A stretch of DNA of 64,000 nt from Actinomycetota bacterium (GTDB lineage Bacteria; Actinomycetota; Geothermincolia; Geothermincolales; RBG-13-55-18): positions 1-64,000 of the forward strand of contig JACIXD010000008.1 in NCBI GenBank assembly GCA_014360645.1. The letters run 5' to 3'. The notes beneath the pieces are model-generated. The model saw nothing but the letters and a program-made list of their open reading frames with translations. It was not told the DNA's origin and did no database searches. A program made the position numbers and the translations under genes. Every line of letters begins with the position of its first letter. Position 1 is the first letter of the stretch. Of the stretch, positions 8,899 through 16,816 are shown piece after piece.

Positions 8899-9387
8899 AT
8901 GATCCAGGAGGAGATCTTGCTGACCGATCTGGTCTCGGAATGCCTGGAGAGCAAACGTGACAGAGCCCACGCAAAGGGAGTGACGCTGGTCGCGGAAAAT
9001 GGAGAAGATGACTTCGCCTGCCGTGCCGACCGAGGACTCTTGAGGTCCGCGTTGAACAACATGATCGAGGCAGCCATGTTCTACAGCCACGCGGGGAGCG
9101 CCGTGAAGGTCTCCTGGGGCCGCGATGACACGCGCGAGCACATCCGCGTGAGCTGCGAAAGGGGAACGATACCCTTCGAGGAACTGCGCACCACACGCGA
9201 CCTCTTCTGCCGCCCGATATCGCTGGACATGGCGGAGATAGAGGGACTCCGGGAGCCGCTGGGGTATTTCTCGGTGATAAAAGACCTTGCCGACCTCCAC
9301 GGAGGCGCGGTAGGAGTCCGTAATGCCGACGAAGACGGTGTGGTCATCACTCTTTACCTGCCCCGGCGGGAGCGCGGAGCAGCCTGA
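8899..9387 (+). CDS. Stand-alone degenerate histidine-kinase ATPase domain
   Basis: 162 residues corresponding to only the HATPase part of a sensor kinase. The stretch A-D-R-G-L-L-R-S-A-L-N-N aligns with [12 protein letters not shown] of the upstream kinase, and D-L-H-G-G-A-V with D-L-H-G-G-T-V. The ATP-binding motifs are damaged: N-M-I-E-A-A replaces the N-box L-L-D-N-A, the D-x-G-x-G box is absent (C-E-R-G-T-I-P) and E-P-L-G-Y-F replaces G-T-G-L-G-L. There is no HisKA, sensor or membrane part. It looks like a decayed paralog of the kinase retained as an independent gene. AGGAGG at 8885-8890 sits 8 nt before ATG 8899, so it appears translated. A regulatory or decoy role is conceivable. Confidence 0.65.
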   Translation: MIQEEILLTDLVSECLESKRDRAHAKGVTLVAENGEDDFACRADRGLLRSALNNMIEAAMFYSHAGSAVKVSWGRDDTREHIRVSCERGTIPFEELRTTRDLFCRPISLDMAEIEGLREPLGYFSVIKDLADLHGGAVGVRNADEDGVVITLYLPRRERGAA

Positions 9388-9439
9388 TGAGGCAGTGACG
9401 GATGAAGGCGCGGTTTAAGGGCTCGGCCAGGGATCGCTC

Positions 9440-9595
9440 TTAAAACCCGTTGCCCCTGTCCTCGGGGTTTTCCTCCAGATAGAGCTCTCTTTCCTCGGCC
9501 ATGAGTCTCTGCATGATGGCCTTCTCTCTCCGCTTGACCTCTTCCCTTACCTGTGCGGCCGTTTCTCTCGTGGCATTCCCATCACCTTTAGCCAT
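9440..9595 (-). pseudogene. IS256-family transposase, N-terminal fragment
   Basis: 51 codons from ATG 9595 to TAA 9440. The last part, E-R-E-L-Y-L-E-E-N-P-E-D-R-G-N-G-F, is the conserved start of mutator-type (IS256) transposases, where it continues with Y-x-R-D-L. Here it ends abruptly in a stop, so all DDE catalytic residues are lost. GGAGG lies about 6 nt before the start, so a short peptide could still be made. Confidence 0.65.
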
Positions 9596-9678
9596 AGCCT
9601 TCCTCCTTGTTTGGTTGCTTTCCTTACAAGAGGAAGGCTACCTATTGTTCCTCTAGCGGTCCAGACACAAATTCTTAT
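9440..9678 (-). mobile_element. Truncated IS256 (mutator)-family insertion sequence
   Basis: Contains the first 51 codons of a transposase (9440-9595) plus its leader and presumed outer end (to 9678). The rest of the element is missing. A second, ORF-less copy of the same end is at 4454-4544. Confidence 0.6.
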
Positions 9679-9800
9679 AAGCTACCAGGCTTATTAATTG
9701 CTCTGCTTCTTGTCCAGAGCGCATGAACTTTTCCAGAGAGACAATCGTTTATGCGCTGCCAACCCCCGACCCCTATTCGCAATCCACGTGAGCACGTCCC

Positions 9801-9825
9801 CATCGAAGATCGTAGATCAGATCCC
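9801..9825 (-). repeat. Single REP-like sequence
   Basis: catcgaagatcgtagatc followed by agatccc is the inverted orientation of the family consensus (ggggtcagatcttc-atcttcgat). No partner is visible within 200 bp. Confidence 0.5.
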
Positions 9826-9826
9826 G

Positions 9827-9856
9827 ATTAACCCATTGTTAACCGTTTCGTTCACT
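9827..9856 (+). promoter_or_regulatory. Candidate PHO box upstream of pstSCAB-phoU
   Basis: Three 7-bp direct repeats, ATTAACC (9827), GTTAACC (9838) and GTTCACT (9850), spaced 11 and 12 bp, match the pattern of actinobacterial PhoP sites (GTTCACC repeats at 11-bp spacing). The site is about 335 bp upstream of pstS, somewhat distant, so a promoter in between is required. It is inferred to be the target of the regulator at 6113. Confidence 0.4.
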
Positions 9857-10189
9857 AGATTTAAACCGCGAGATACCCGCTTTTAATCCCCAATGCATGG
9901 AATCGACGTTGTGAGAATGCAACATGCCCAGATGTTAAGGTGCCGGGCTGGCGGGTCTCGGAACGCGAGGCGTTCCCATGCGCGCTCGAGATCGGGGCGC
10001 TCCACCCCGGAGGCGCATGGGGGCTTGGGGACGGTGAGATTTATGTTCCCCGCCGATGTCCGCCACGCCATAGGCGCCTGGGGGCTTGGCATAAAGAGGG
10101 CGGCCTTCCGTTGAGCGGCGAGAGCCGTCTGGGAAGAAAGCCGGTTGGTCGGGTGAATGAGGGAGAGTGAAAGGAAAAGGAGGAAAGGA

Positions 10190-11053
10190 ATGATGAGGAA
10201 GAAAACGGGCGCGATGCTGGTATTCTTGCCTGTTCTCGCGCTGGTCCTGGCCCTCGCCGCGGCTGGCTGTGGCAACAAGGGCGAGGAGAAACCCGCGGAG
10301 CCGGAGAAGCCGAAGCTATCGGGCAGCCTGAAGCTCTCGGGCTCCACCACCGTGCTCCCGCTGGCCCAGGAGGCGGCGGAGATGTTCATGGACGAGAACC
10401 CGGAGGTGAACGTCAACGTGCAGGGCGGAGGCTCCAGCGTGGGCATCTCCAACGTGGCCGAGGGCGTGATGGACATCGGTAACGCCTCGCGCGGCCTCAA
10501 GGACGAGGAGAAGAGCCTGGGGCTGGTGGATCACGAGATAGCGCTGGACGTGATCGTGGTCATCGCGCACAAGGACGTCCCGGTGGACGACCTTTCCGCC
10601 GACCAGGTGTTCGACATCTTCACCGGCAAGATCACTAACTGGAAAGAGGTGGGAGGACCGGACGCCGCCATAACCGTGGTGGTGCGCGACGAGGCCTCGG
10701 GGACCAGGGAGATGTTCGACGAGAAGGCCCTCAAGAAGGAGAAGCCCATGGCCGGCGCCATCGAGTGCAACAGCAACGGCATCGTGCGCCAGACCGTGGC
10801 CTCCACGCCGCATTCCATCGGATACGTGTCCCTGGGCTACCTCGACAGCTCCGTCAAGGCCCTCAAGTACGGGGGCGTGACGGGCAACAAGGAGACCGCG
10901 GTCAACAAGACCTATCCCCTCTCCCGCTACCTGCACATGTTCACCAAGGGAGAGGCCACGGGGCTGGCCAAGGCCTTCATAGACTTCGTGCTCTCGGACG
11001 AGTTCCAGAACGAGGTGGTGGCAAAGGAATACATCCCCATGACCCAGATCTAG
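10190..11053 (+). CDS. pstS: Phosphate ABC transporter substrate-binding lipoprotein PstS
   Basis: 287 residues. A lipoprotein signal peptide ends L-A-A-A-G-C with the lipidated Cys27. The mature part is a periplasmic-binding-protein fold with the phosphate-site motifs L-S-G-S-T-T-V, N-A-S-R-G-L and R-D-E-A-S-G-T-R typical of PstS. It captures inorganic phosphate outside the membrane and delivers it to PstC/PstA. The start is the first ATG of an ATGATG pair, 6 nt after AAAAGGAGG; upstream in-frame codons lack a site. It is first in a five-gene operon, 67 bp before pstC. Confidence 0.95.
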   Translation: MMRKKTGAMLVFLPVLALVLALAAAGCGNKGEEKPAEPEKPKLSGSLKLSGSTTVLPLAQEAAEMFMDENPEVNVNVQGGGSSVGISNVAEGVMDIGNASRGLKDEEKSLGLVDHEIALDVIVVIAHKDVPVDDLSADQVFDIFTGKITNWKEVGGPDAAITVVVRDEASGTREMFDEKALKKEKPMAGAIECNSNGIVRQTVASTPHSIGYVSLGYLDSSVKALKYGGVTGNKETAVNKTYPLSRYLHMFTKGEATGLAKAFIDFVLSDEFQNEVVAKEYIPMTQI

Positions 11054-11120
11054 GTACTGGGTTCCTGCCTGCGTTCCATACCGGGTCCAGTGGCTGGAGA
11101 AGAGGCAAGGGGGGTCGGAC

Positions 11121-11978
11121 TTGCGAGGCATCGACAGGGAATGGGTGGTCAGGAAGACGCTCTTCGTGCTGTCCATGATGACGGTCCTGGGAGTGCTGCT
11201 GATCGTCTTCTTCGTGGCCAAAGAATCGATGCCCGCCTTCACCAAGGCCGGCCCCGCGAACCTCTTCTCCTCCACCTGGGATCCCGGGAGCGGCCATTAC
11301 GGCATGCTCATCTTCATCACCGGCACGCTTACGACCACCGTCGGGGGGCTTCTCCTGGGCACCCCCCTTGCCATCGGCTCGGCACTGTTCCTGTCCCAGA
11401 TGGCCCCCCGGCGGGTTCGGTCGTTCTTCACCCGCGGCGTGGAGCTGCTGGCGGGTGTCCCCTCCATAGTACTGGGGTGGCTGGGCTTCACGGTCATGGT
11501 CCCCTGGCTCAGGACGGCCACCAGGAGCCCCGGCACGGGTATACTGGCGGCCTCCATCATCCTCGCCATCATGGTGCTGCCCACCATCACCGCCATCACC
11601 CGGGATGCCCTGGAAGCGGTTCCCAGGTCCTACCTGGACGCCTCCATGGCCATGGGGGCCACCCGCTGGCAGACCGTCCGCAGGGTGCTCCTTCCGGCCG
11701 CGAAGCCGGGGATCCTGGTGGCGGTGATCCTGGGCATGGGAAGGGCAGTCGGCGAGACCATGGCCGTGGCCCTGGTCATCGGCCCGGCGACCGCCTACCC
11801 CACCTCCTTGACCTCCCCCACCCACACCCTGACCACCAAGATCCTCATGGAGATGGGTGAATCAACGGGGGTGCAGCGCTCGGCGCTCTTCGCCATGGGG
11901 CTGGTGCTGCTGCTGCTATCCATGGCCCTCATCGCCCTGGTAAGGGTGGTCTCGCGCGGCGAGAAGGGGGCGGCATGA
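11121..11978 (+). CDS. pstC: Phosphate ABC transporter permease PstC
   Basis: 285 residues with six hydrophobic segments. The binding-protein-dependent permease signature is at about 170-190 (D-A-S-M-A-M-G-A-T-R-W-Q-T-V), which docks on PstB. The TTG start at 11121 follows AAGGGGGG. Its last codons ([11 protein letters not shown]) lie in the 173-bp duplicated block, and its TGA overlaps an ATG (ATGA) that now begins a short extra frame instead of full-length pstA. Confidence 0.94.
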   Translation: MRGIDREWVVRKTLFVLSMMTVLGVLLIVFFVAKESMPAFTKAGPANLFSSTWDPGSGHYGMLIFITGTLTTTVGGLLLGTPLAIGSALFLSQMAPRRVRSFFTRGVELLAGVPSIVLGWLGFTVMVPWLRTATRSPGTGILAASIILAIMVLPTITAITRDALEAVPRSYLDASMAMGATRWQTVRRVLLPAAKPGILVAVILGMGRAVGETMAVALVIGPATAYPTSLTSPTHTLTTKILMEMGESTGVQRSALFAMGLVLLLLSMALIALVRVVSRGEKGAA

Positions 11979-12282
11979 ACGGCACGGAGGTCGGCACGGT
12001 GAAGGACGGCGGCCCGCGCGTGGAGGTCGCGGGCGGCTTGTGCGAGCTCAAAAACGAGCGACTCGAAAGGATCCTCAGGGAGAGCATCGCAAGGCAAAGG
12101 CGCCGCGCCCTGGCAAGGGTGGTCTCGCGCGGTGAGAAGGGGGCGGCATGAACGGCACGGAGGTCGGCACGGTGAAGGACGGCGGCCCGCGCGTGGAGGT
12201 CGCGGGCGGCTTGTGCGAGCTCAAAAACGAGCGACTCGAAAGGATCCTCAGGGAGAGCATCGCAAGGCAAAGGCGCCGCGCC
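11933..12282 (+). repeat. 173-bp tandem duplication across the pstC/pstA junction
   Basis: 11933-12109 is repeated at 12106-12282 with a 173-bp offset and only about two base differences (t/c at 11941/12114; c/t in cgg-c/t-gag). It contains the end of pstC, the ATGA junction and the first 46 or so codons of pstA. Near-identity suggests a recent event. Confidence 0.95.
11975..12151 (+). CDS. Short chimeric frame made by the duplication (pstA N-terminus joined to pstC C-terminus)
   Basis: 58 codons: the first 46 residues match the start of PstA ([10 protein letters not shown]...), then because 173 is not a multiple of three the frame enters the copied pstC end ([11 protein letters not shown]) and stops with TGA overlapping the real pstA ATG at 12148. 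It starts by ATGA overlap with pstC. It probably has no independent function but would preserve translational coupling from pstC into pstA. Confidence 0.5.
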   Translation: MNGTEVGTVKDGGPRVEVAGGLCELKNERLERILRESIARQRRRALARVVSRGEKGAA

Positions 12283-13140
12283 GCCCTCGCCGACCGCGCT
12301 TTCACCACCGTGACCTGGGCGGTGGCCGCGGTTGGCCTGGGCATCCTGGCCTTAATCCTCGTGACCATCTTCGCGCGCGGACTGGGCATAGCCCTGGATC
12401 CCAAGTTCCTGTTCGGGAAGCCCCAGGCCTTGAGGGAAGGGGGAGGGATATGGCCCATGGTGGTATCGACCTTCTACCTGGCCGTGCTCACGGCGGTCCT
12501 GGTGGTGCCGGTAGGCGTGGGAGCCGCCATCTACATGTCCGAGTTCGCGCGTGAGGGCCGGGCGACCAGGCTGGTGCGCTTCGGCGCGGATTCCCTTTCC
12601 GCGGTGCCCTCGGTGGTCTTCGGCATCTTCGGCATGGTGCTCTTCGTCATCTATTTCGGGCTGGGATATTCGCTCCTGGCGGGAGCCCTCACCCTCACCC
12701 TGCTCAACCTGCCCACGGTGATGCGCACCTCCGAAGAGGCTCTGAAGGCCGTGCCGGCCTCCTACCGCGAGGCCTCCCTGGCGCTGGGCGCCACGCGCTG
12801 GGAGACGGTGAAGCGGGTGGTTATGCCCAGCGCCGCGCCGGGAATCACCACCGGCGCCGTGCTCGCCATGGGGAGGATCGTGGGGGAGAGCGCCGCGGTC
12901 ATCTACACCGTGGGTATCTTCGTACGCAAGGTCCCGGTCTCTCCCCTGCAGCCGGCGGCCCCCATGGCGGCGCACATCTGGCATACCTACACCGAGGGGG
13001 CGCTGGTGTCGGACTGGATGAGGATAGCCAACGGCGAGGCGGCGTTCTTGCTGCTGCTGGTCCTGGCGCTCAACCTGGGCGCCCGTCTGCTGGCGCGCCT
13101 GCTGGCGAAGAAGACGGGGACGGTGAGCGGACATGAATGA
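12148..13140 (+). CDS. pstA: Phosphate ABC transporter permease PstA
   Basis: 330 residues. An N-terminal cytoplasmic extension of about 45 residues, then six membrane segments; the permease loop [14 protein letters not shown] is at about 210-225. It pairs with PstC. The start ATG overlaps the stop of the chimeric frame (ATGA), and the gene overlaps pstB by 8 nt. The extension lies in the duplicated block, so its first 46 codons exist twice in the operon. Confidence 0.94.
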   Translation: MNGTEVGTVKDGGPRVEVAGGLCELKNERLERILRESIARQRRRAALADRAFTTVTWAVAAVGLGILALILVTIFARGLGIALDPKFLFGKPQALREGGGIWPMVVSTFYLAVLTAVLVVPVGVGAAIYMSEFAREGRATRLVRFGADSLSAVPSVVFGIFGMVLFVIYFGLGYSLLAGALTLTLLNLPTVMRTSEEALKAVPASYREASLALGATRWETVKRVVMPSAAPGITTGAVLAMGRIVGESAAVIYTVGIFVRKVPVSPLQPAAPMAAHIWHTYTEGALVSDWMRIANGEAAFLLLLVLALNLGARLLARLLAKKTGTVSGHE

Positions 13141-13915
13141 GGCGGACGGCAAGTTCGAGTTCCAGGGGGTCAACCTTTTTTACCACGGCTTCAAGGCCCT
13201 GGAGGACATCGACCTGAGGATAGAGAGATGCAGCATCACCGCCTTCATCGGGCCCTCGGGGTGCGGCAAGTCCTCCGCGCTGCGCTGCCTCAACCGTATG
13301 AACGACCTCATCCCGGGAGCGCGGGTGGAGGGGCAGGTCACCCTGGACGGCGATGACATCTACCGCCGCGACTGCGACGTGGTGGAGCTGCGCAAGCGCG
13401 TGGGCATGGTCTTCCAGAAGCCCAACCCCTTCCCCAAGTCCATATACGACAACGTAGCCTACGGGCCTCGCCTCTTCGGGATAAAGGACCGGGAGATACT
13501 GGACGACATCGTGGAGAGCAGCCTGACCGCCGCGGCCCTCTGGGACGAGGTGAAGGGAAAGCTCAAGAGCTCCGCCCTATCCCTCTCGGGGGGCCAGCAG
13601 CAGCGCCTGTGCATCGCGCGCGTGCTGGCGGTGCAGCCGGAGGTCATCCTGCTGGACGAGCCCTGCTCCGCACTGGACCCCATCGCCACCCAGCGCATCG
13701 AGGACCTGCTGGTGGAGCTGAAATCCAGGTACACCATCGTCATCGTGACCCACAACATGCAGCAGGCGGCGCGGGTGAGCGACTACACCGCCTTCTTCAT
13801 GATCGAGGAGCAGGGTGATCCGGGGAGGATAGTGGAGTACGATACCACCAACGTCATCTTCACCAAGCCCCGGGATGAGCGCACGGAGCGTTACATCACC
13901 GGGAGGTTCGGCTAA
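13133..13915 (+). CDS. pstB: Phosphate ABC transporter ATP-binding protein PstB
   Basis: 260 residues, normal PstB length. Walker A G-P-S-G-C-G-K-S (40-47), Q-loop in [10 protein letters not shown], signature L-S-G-G-Q-Q-Q-R, Walker B V-I-L-L-D-E-P and the H-loop T-H-N-M are all intact. It hydrolyses ATP to drive phosphate uptake through PstC/PstA on the cytoplasmic side. It begins within pstA and is followed 20 bp later by phoU. Confidence 0.96.
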   Translation: MNEADGKFEFQGVNLFYHGFKALEDIDLRIERCSITAFIGPSGCGKSSALRCLNRMNDLIPGARVEGQVTLDGDDIYRRDCDVVELRKRVGMVFQKPNPFPKSIYDNVAYGPRLFGIKDREILDDIVESSLTAAALWDEVKGKLKSSALSLSGGQQQRLCIARVLAVQPEVILLDEPCSALDPIATQRIEDLLVELKSRYTIVIVTHNMQQAARVSDYTAFFMIEEQGDPGRIVEYDTTNVIFTKPRDERTERYITGRFG

Positions 13916-13935
13916 GGCGCCCGAGGAGGAATAAC

Positions 13936-14580
13936 ATGGAACCAAGGAAAGATTTTCATCAGCGGCTCGACGAGCTGTACGCGGAGACGCTGCGCATGGG
14001 TGCCGACCTCCTGGAAGCCATCGAGAAGACGCGCATCTGCTTCGCCACCCTGGACCGCGGACTGGCTGACGAGATCATCGCCGGCGACGACCTCTTCGAC
14101 GCCTACATCGACCGTATCGAGGAAGGCGGGCTGGAGCTCATCGCCCTGCAGGCTCCGGTGGCAGTGGATCTGCGCATGATCGTGGTCATCATGCGCATGG
14201 CTCAGCACTTCGAGCGCATGGCCGACCTCTGCGAGGACATCGCCCAGGCGGTGAAGCATATCCCCTCCGATCACGTCAGCTCGTGGATGCGGGAGGCCAT
14301 CGACGAGATGGCGCGCCGCGCCCTGCGTCTGGTAGAGCGTTCCATTGAGTGTTTCAAGGAACGCAGCGTGGAGATGGCCGGGGAGCTGGACGCCATGGAC
14401 GACGCCGTGGACAGGCTGCACCGCAAGTTCTTCAAGGAGTTCGACCGCGGGCGCGAGGAGGACCTGGAGGTGGCGGTACGCGTGGTCATGGTGGCCAGGT
14501 TCTTCGAGCGCATAGCTGACCACGCCGTGGACATCGGCGAGCACGTGCGTTTTATGGTCGAGGGCACCATCAGCGCCTAG
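13936..14580 (+). CDS. phoU: Phosphate-signalling regulator PhoU
   Basis: 214 residues forming two tandem three-helix repeats, as expected for PhoU; the E/D-x-x-x-D metal motifs recur as D-D-L-F-D-A-Y-I-D and E-L-D-A-M-D-D-A-V-D. PhoU couples the Pst transporter to the PhoR kinase and keeps it in phosphatase mode when phosphate is plentiful. AGGAGG precedes the ATG by about 7 nt. It is last in the pst operon. Confidence 0.93.
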   Translation: MEPRKDFHQRLDELYAETLRMGADLLEAIEKTRICFATLDRGLADEIIAGDDLFDAYIDRIEEGGLELIALQAPVAVDLRMIVVIMRMAQHFERMADLCEDIAQAVKHIPSDHVSSWMREAIDEMARRALRLVERSIECFKERSVEMAGELDAMDDAVDRLHRKFFKEFDRGREEDLEVAVRVVMVARFFERIADHAVDIGEHVRFMVEGTISA

Positions 14581-14626
14581 CCTTATGGACTTGCCCTGGA
14601 CTTGCCTCGGTCCTGTCGCCTCTTAC

Positions 14627-14890
14627 TGAGCCGCACCCCTTCTCCCGCCCGCTTTTCCTAAAGCTCCGCCTTTGCCCCGCCTGGAGTTGACCAGCTTTAC
14701 CTCATATTCCTCCACCGCCCCACCTATCTGCTCGAACGTATTGGGACGCACCTCTTCTTCCGCCCGCTTTTCCTCAAGCTCCGCCTTTGCCCCGCCTGGA
14801 GTTGACCGGCTTTACCTCACATTCCTCCACCGCCCCACCTATCTGCTCGAACGTATTGAGCCGCGCCTCTTCTTCCGCCCGCTTTTCCGG
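14627..14890. repeat. 115-bp tandem repeat (two full copies and a partial third)
   Basis: Copies at 14627-14741, 14742-14856 and a partial at 14857-14890 share gc-rich text such as cttctt/tcccgcccgcttttcct and ctgctcgaacgtattg. They follow phoU directly. On the - strand one copy reads K-R-A-E-E-E-A-R-L-N-T-F-E-Q but the 115-bp period breaks any frame, so it is not a present-day gene. Confidence 0.85.
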
Positions 14891-14926
14891 TTCAACCTCA
14901 AGCCGTACACCCGGCGATGTAACCTC

Positions 14927-14954
14927 TTGTTAAGTTACCGACAGGTATTATAAT
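14927..14954 (+). promoter_or_regulatory. Sigma-70-type promoter for the zinc-ribbon gene
   Basis: TTGTTA (14927-14932), 16-bp spacer, TATAAT (14949-14954). Transcription would start near 14961 and give a leader of about 310 nt before the ATG at 15271. The leader opens with GTCCTG (14961-14966), complementary to CAGGAC at 15019-15024, enclosing a 64-nt element. Confidence 0.5.
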
Positions 14955-15270
14955 ATGCACGTCCTGCGATATAGGGTGGGTCTGTCTCCTGATCATGCCG
15001 GCAAAAGCCTCTCAATGACAGGACCTGCACTTCGCTGACCGACGAACGGAGGCACGCGTAAATGTCCGTGACGCGAATACTGCGGTGGCAGGCGAACGCC
15101 GGATGCCATGCGATCATGCCGCGTGAGAGCAAGACATCCCCCTTTCGAGTGAGGCGGCGGGGGCAGAATGCCTGTAATATATTTGCCGCCGGTGAACGGT
15201 ACCAGGGCGTTTCAAGCCCGACGTTCCCGGGGACGAATCTACTTAATGGTAGGTAAAGGAGGAAAGGTAT

Positions 15271-16353
15271 ATGGCGAACGTCAACGTGTGTCCCCATTGT
15301 GGCGTGCCGCTTTATATCAGCAGCCAGCACAGGTGGCTTGACAACGGGGTCATCCAGCCCGCGCGGGAGGAGAGCCAGCGGCTGGTGTTCTTCGAGTGCG
15401 GCAACCTGGACCCTCTCTTCAAGGGTATAGGGGAGCTCATCGGCATGCCGGTGGAGCGGATGGTCATCGACGCTTCGCGGAGGTCCACGAAACATTACAT
15501 GGACAGGGTGATCCCCGACGACGTGAAGGAGATGATCCGCGCTGGAGATATGGACCTCGACCTGGTCTTCGACTCCACCTTCATCATCTGGCGCGTCATG
15601 GGGTACGGCAGGCTCGCCCTGGACGAGGTACGCTACCGCCGCGAGAAGGACGATTACATTCGCGTGCTGGCGGAAAGGCCCTATTCCGTTCCCCTGGCGG
15701 TGGGGAATTTCGCCGGTTCCATAGAGGCGATAATAGGCAAGGAGCCCGGTATCGAGTTCGAGGAGACCACCCCGGGAGTCTTCGGCATCAAGATATTCGA
15801 GGCCGAGAACCCTCCGGAGCTCAGGCAGAGGCTGCGCTGGAGGGACTACGAGAAGCCCCTGAAGCCCGGGGATATCGATTTCGAGCGATGCCCGGGCTGC
15901 GGCGTGCCCGCCGCTCTCTCCTCCTATAAATGGGACCAGGCCAACGGCTCCATAAGGAGCACGATGACCGGCCGCAGGATGGTCATGACCGGCCCCTCCA
16001 TGATCGACCCCATCTTCGACGAGCTGGAGGGAGAGCTGGGAGACACCATCCCCCGCGTGGTGGTGGAGGCCCAGAAGCGTTTCGTGGAGTCCGGTTTCTT
16101 CGCCGTGGAAGAGGTCGCCAGCGAGGAGAACATGCGCCTGCAGCTCGCCCTTCGCGGGCTGGGCAACCTGAGGGAGCTGAAGATGGGGCGGAGCGGGGTG
16201 AGCCTGCGCCTTGAGAACAGCACCCTGCACCTGTTGGGCGTGGGCCTCGCCCAGGGCTTGTTCGAGAAGGCCTTCGGGGTGGAGAGCGAAGTGGAGTGGG
16301 AGCTCCACGACGATGGCGACCTTGAGGTCCAGGTATCTCCGGGGAAAGGTTGA
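15271..16353 (+). CDS. Internally duplicated zinc-ribbon protein of unknown function (paralog A)
   Basis: 360 residues without signal peptide. Two similar halves each begin with a C-x-x-C-G-V-P ribbon (Cys7/Cys10 and Cys207/Cys210) followed by a region shared between halves (D-P-L/I-F-...-G-E-L, then V-...-A-...-R). Each half appears to bind zinc through only two cysteines, so metal sharing between halves or a dimer is likely. The middle (about 130-175, P-Y-S-V-P-L-A-V-G-N-F-A-G-S-I-E-A-I) faintly recalls V4R small-molecule-binding domains. AAAGGAGG sits 9-10 nt upstream of the ATG. A paralog follows at 16817. I know no function for this family. Confidence 0.75.
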   Translation: MANVNVCPHCGVPLYISSQHRWLDNGVIQPAREESQRLVFFECGNLDPLFKGIGELIGMPVERMVIDASRRSTKHYMDRVIPDDVKEMIRAGDMDLDLVFDSTFIIWRVMGYGRLALDEVRYRREKDDYIRVLAERPYSVPLAVGNFAGSIEAIIGKEPGIEFEETTPGVFGIKIFEAENPPELRQRLRWRDYEKPLKPGDIDFERCPGCGVPAALSSYKWDQANGSIRSTMTGRRMVMTGPSMIDPIFDELEGELGDTIPRVVVEAQKRFVESGFFAVEEVASEENMRLQLALRGLGNLRELKMGRSGVSLRLENSTLHLLGVGLAQGLFEKAFGVESEVEWELHDDGDLEVQVSPGKG

Positions 16354-16430
16354 GTGGAGGCGGAGCCGTGGGATCAGCGGAAGCTCTTCCGGCCGCGTCG
16401 CGATGTTCTGGGTCGCAAGTTCCTGGTATT

Positions 16431-16594
16431 GTCTGGAAGCGCGGCAGCGGCAACCCCTTCCTCCAGCCTGGGCTGGCAGCCTGATGCCTGGACTACTCGT
16501 TCCTACCTCCGGGCCCTGAGCCGATGACCGGTCCGTTCCTTCCCCTCCCGAGCTGGGTCTGGAAGCGCGGCAGCGGCAACCCCTTCCTCCAGCC
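16431..16594. repeat. 38-bp direct repeat between the zinc-ribbon paralogs
   Basis: gtctggaagcgcggcagcgg and the following 18 bp at 16431-16468 recur exactly at 16557-16594 (126-bp offset). The rest of the 460-bp gap (16354-16816) holds no gene. Confidence 0.85.
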
Positions 16595-16816
16595 GAGGTC
16601 TGGAACTCACGGACAGCCCCCGTTTCTTCCTCTTTATGCCTTAGGCCGGTCTTGCCCCTGTGACTCCTCCTGCCGGGAGATCATATCCCGGGCTATTTTC
16701 TGGCCTTCCTCCCCGACGCCGTGAAAACGGGAACCCGCCCCCGTTCTATTTCTGTTAAAATCATGGCGTCAGGAAGCGATTTCGTGGATGGCGAATCACG
16801 GGGGGCGTTTGGATCG

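Larger units (their letters stand above)
9679..10189. other. Intergenic region upstream of pstS
   Basis: About 510 bp holding a REP-like half (9801-9825), a candidate PHO box (9827-9856) and otherwise no gene. Confidence 0.4.

Noticed and set aside
14651-14953. Protein-coding gene in the 115-bp repeats
   Set aside because: The period is not a multiple of three, frames break between copies, and no ribosome-binding site exists.
14961-15024. Purine-type riboswitch in the zinc-ribbon leader
   Set aside because: A GATATAGG word and a closing stem recall the class, but the P2/P3 helices and the J2/3 sequence do not fit.
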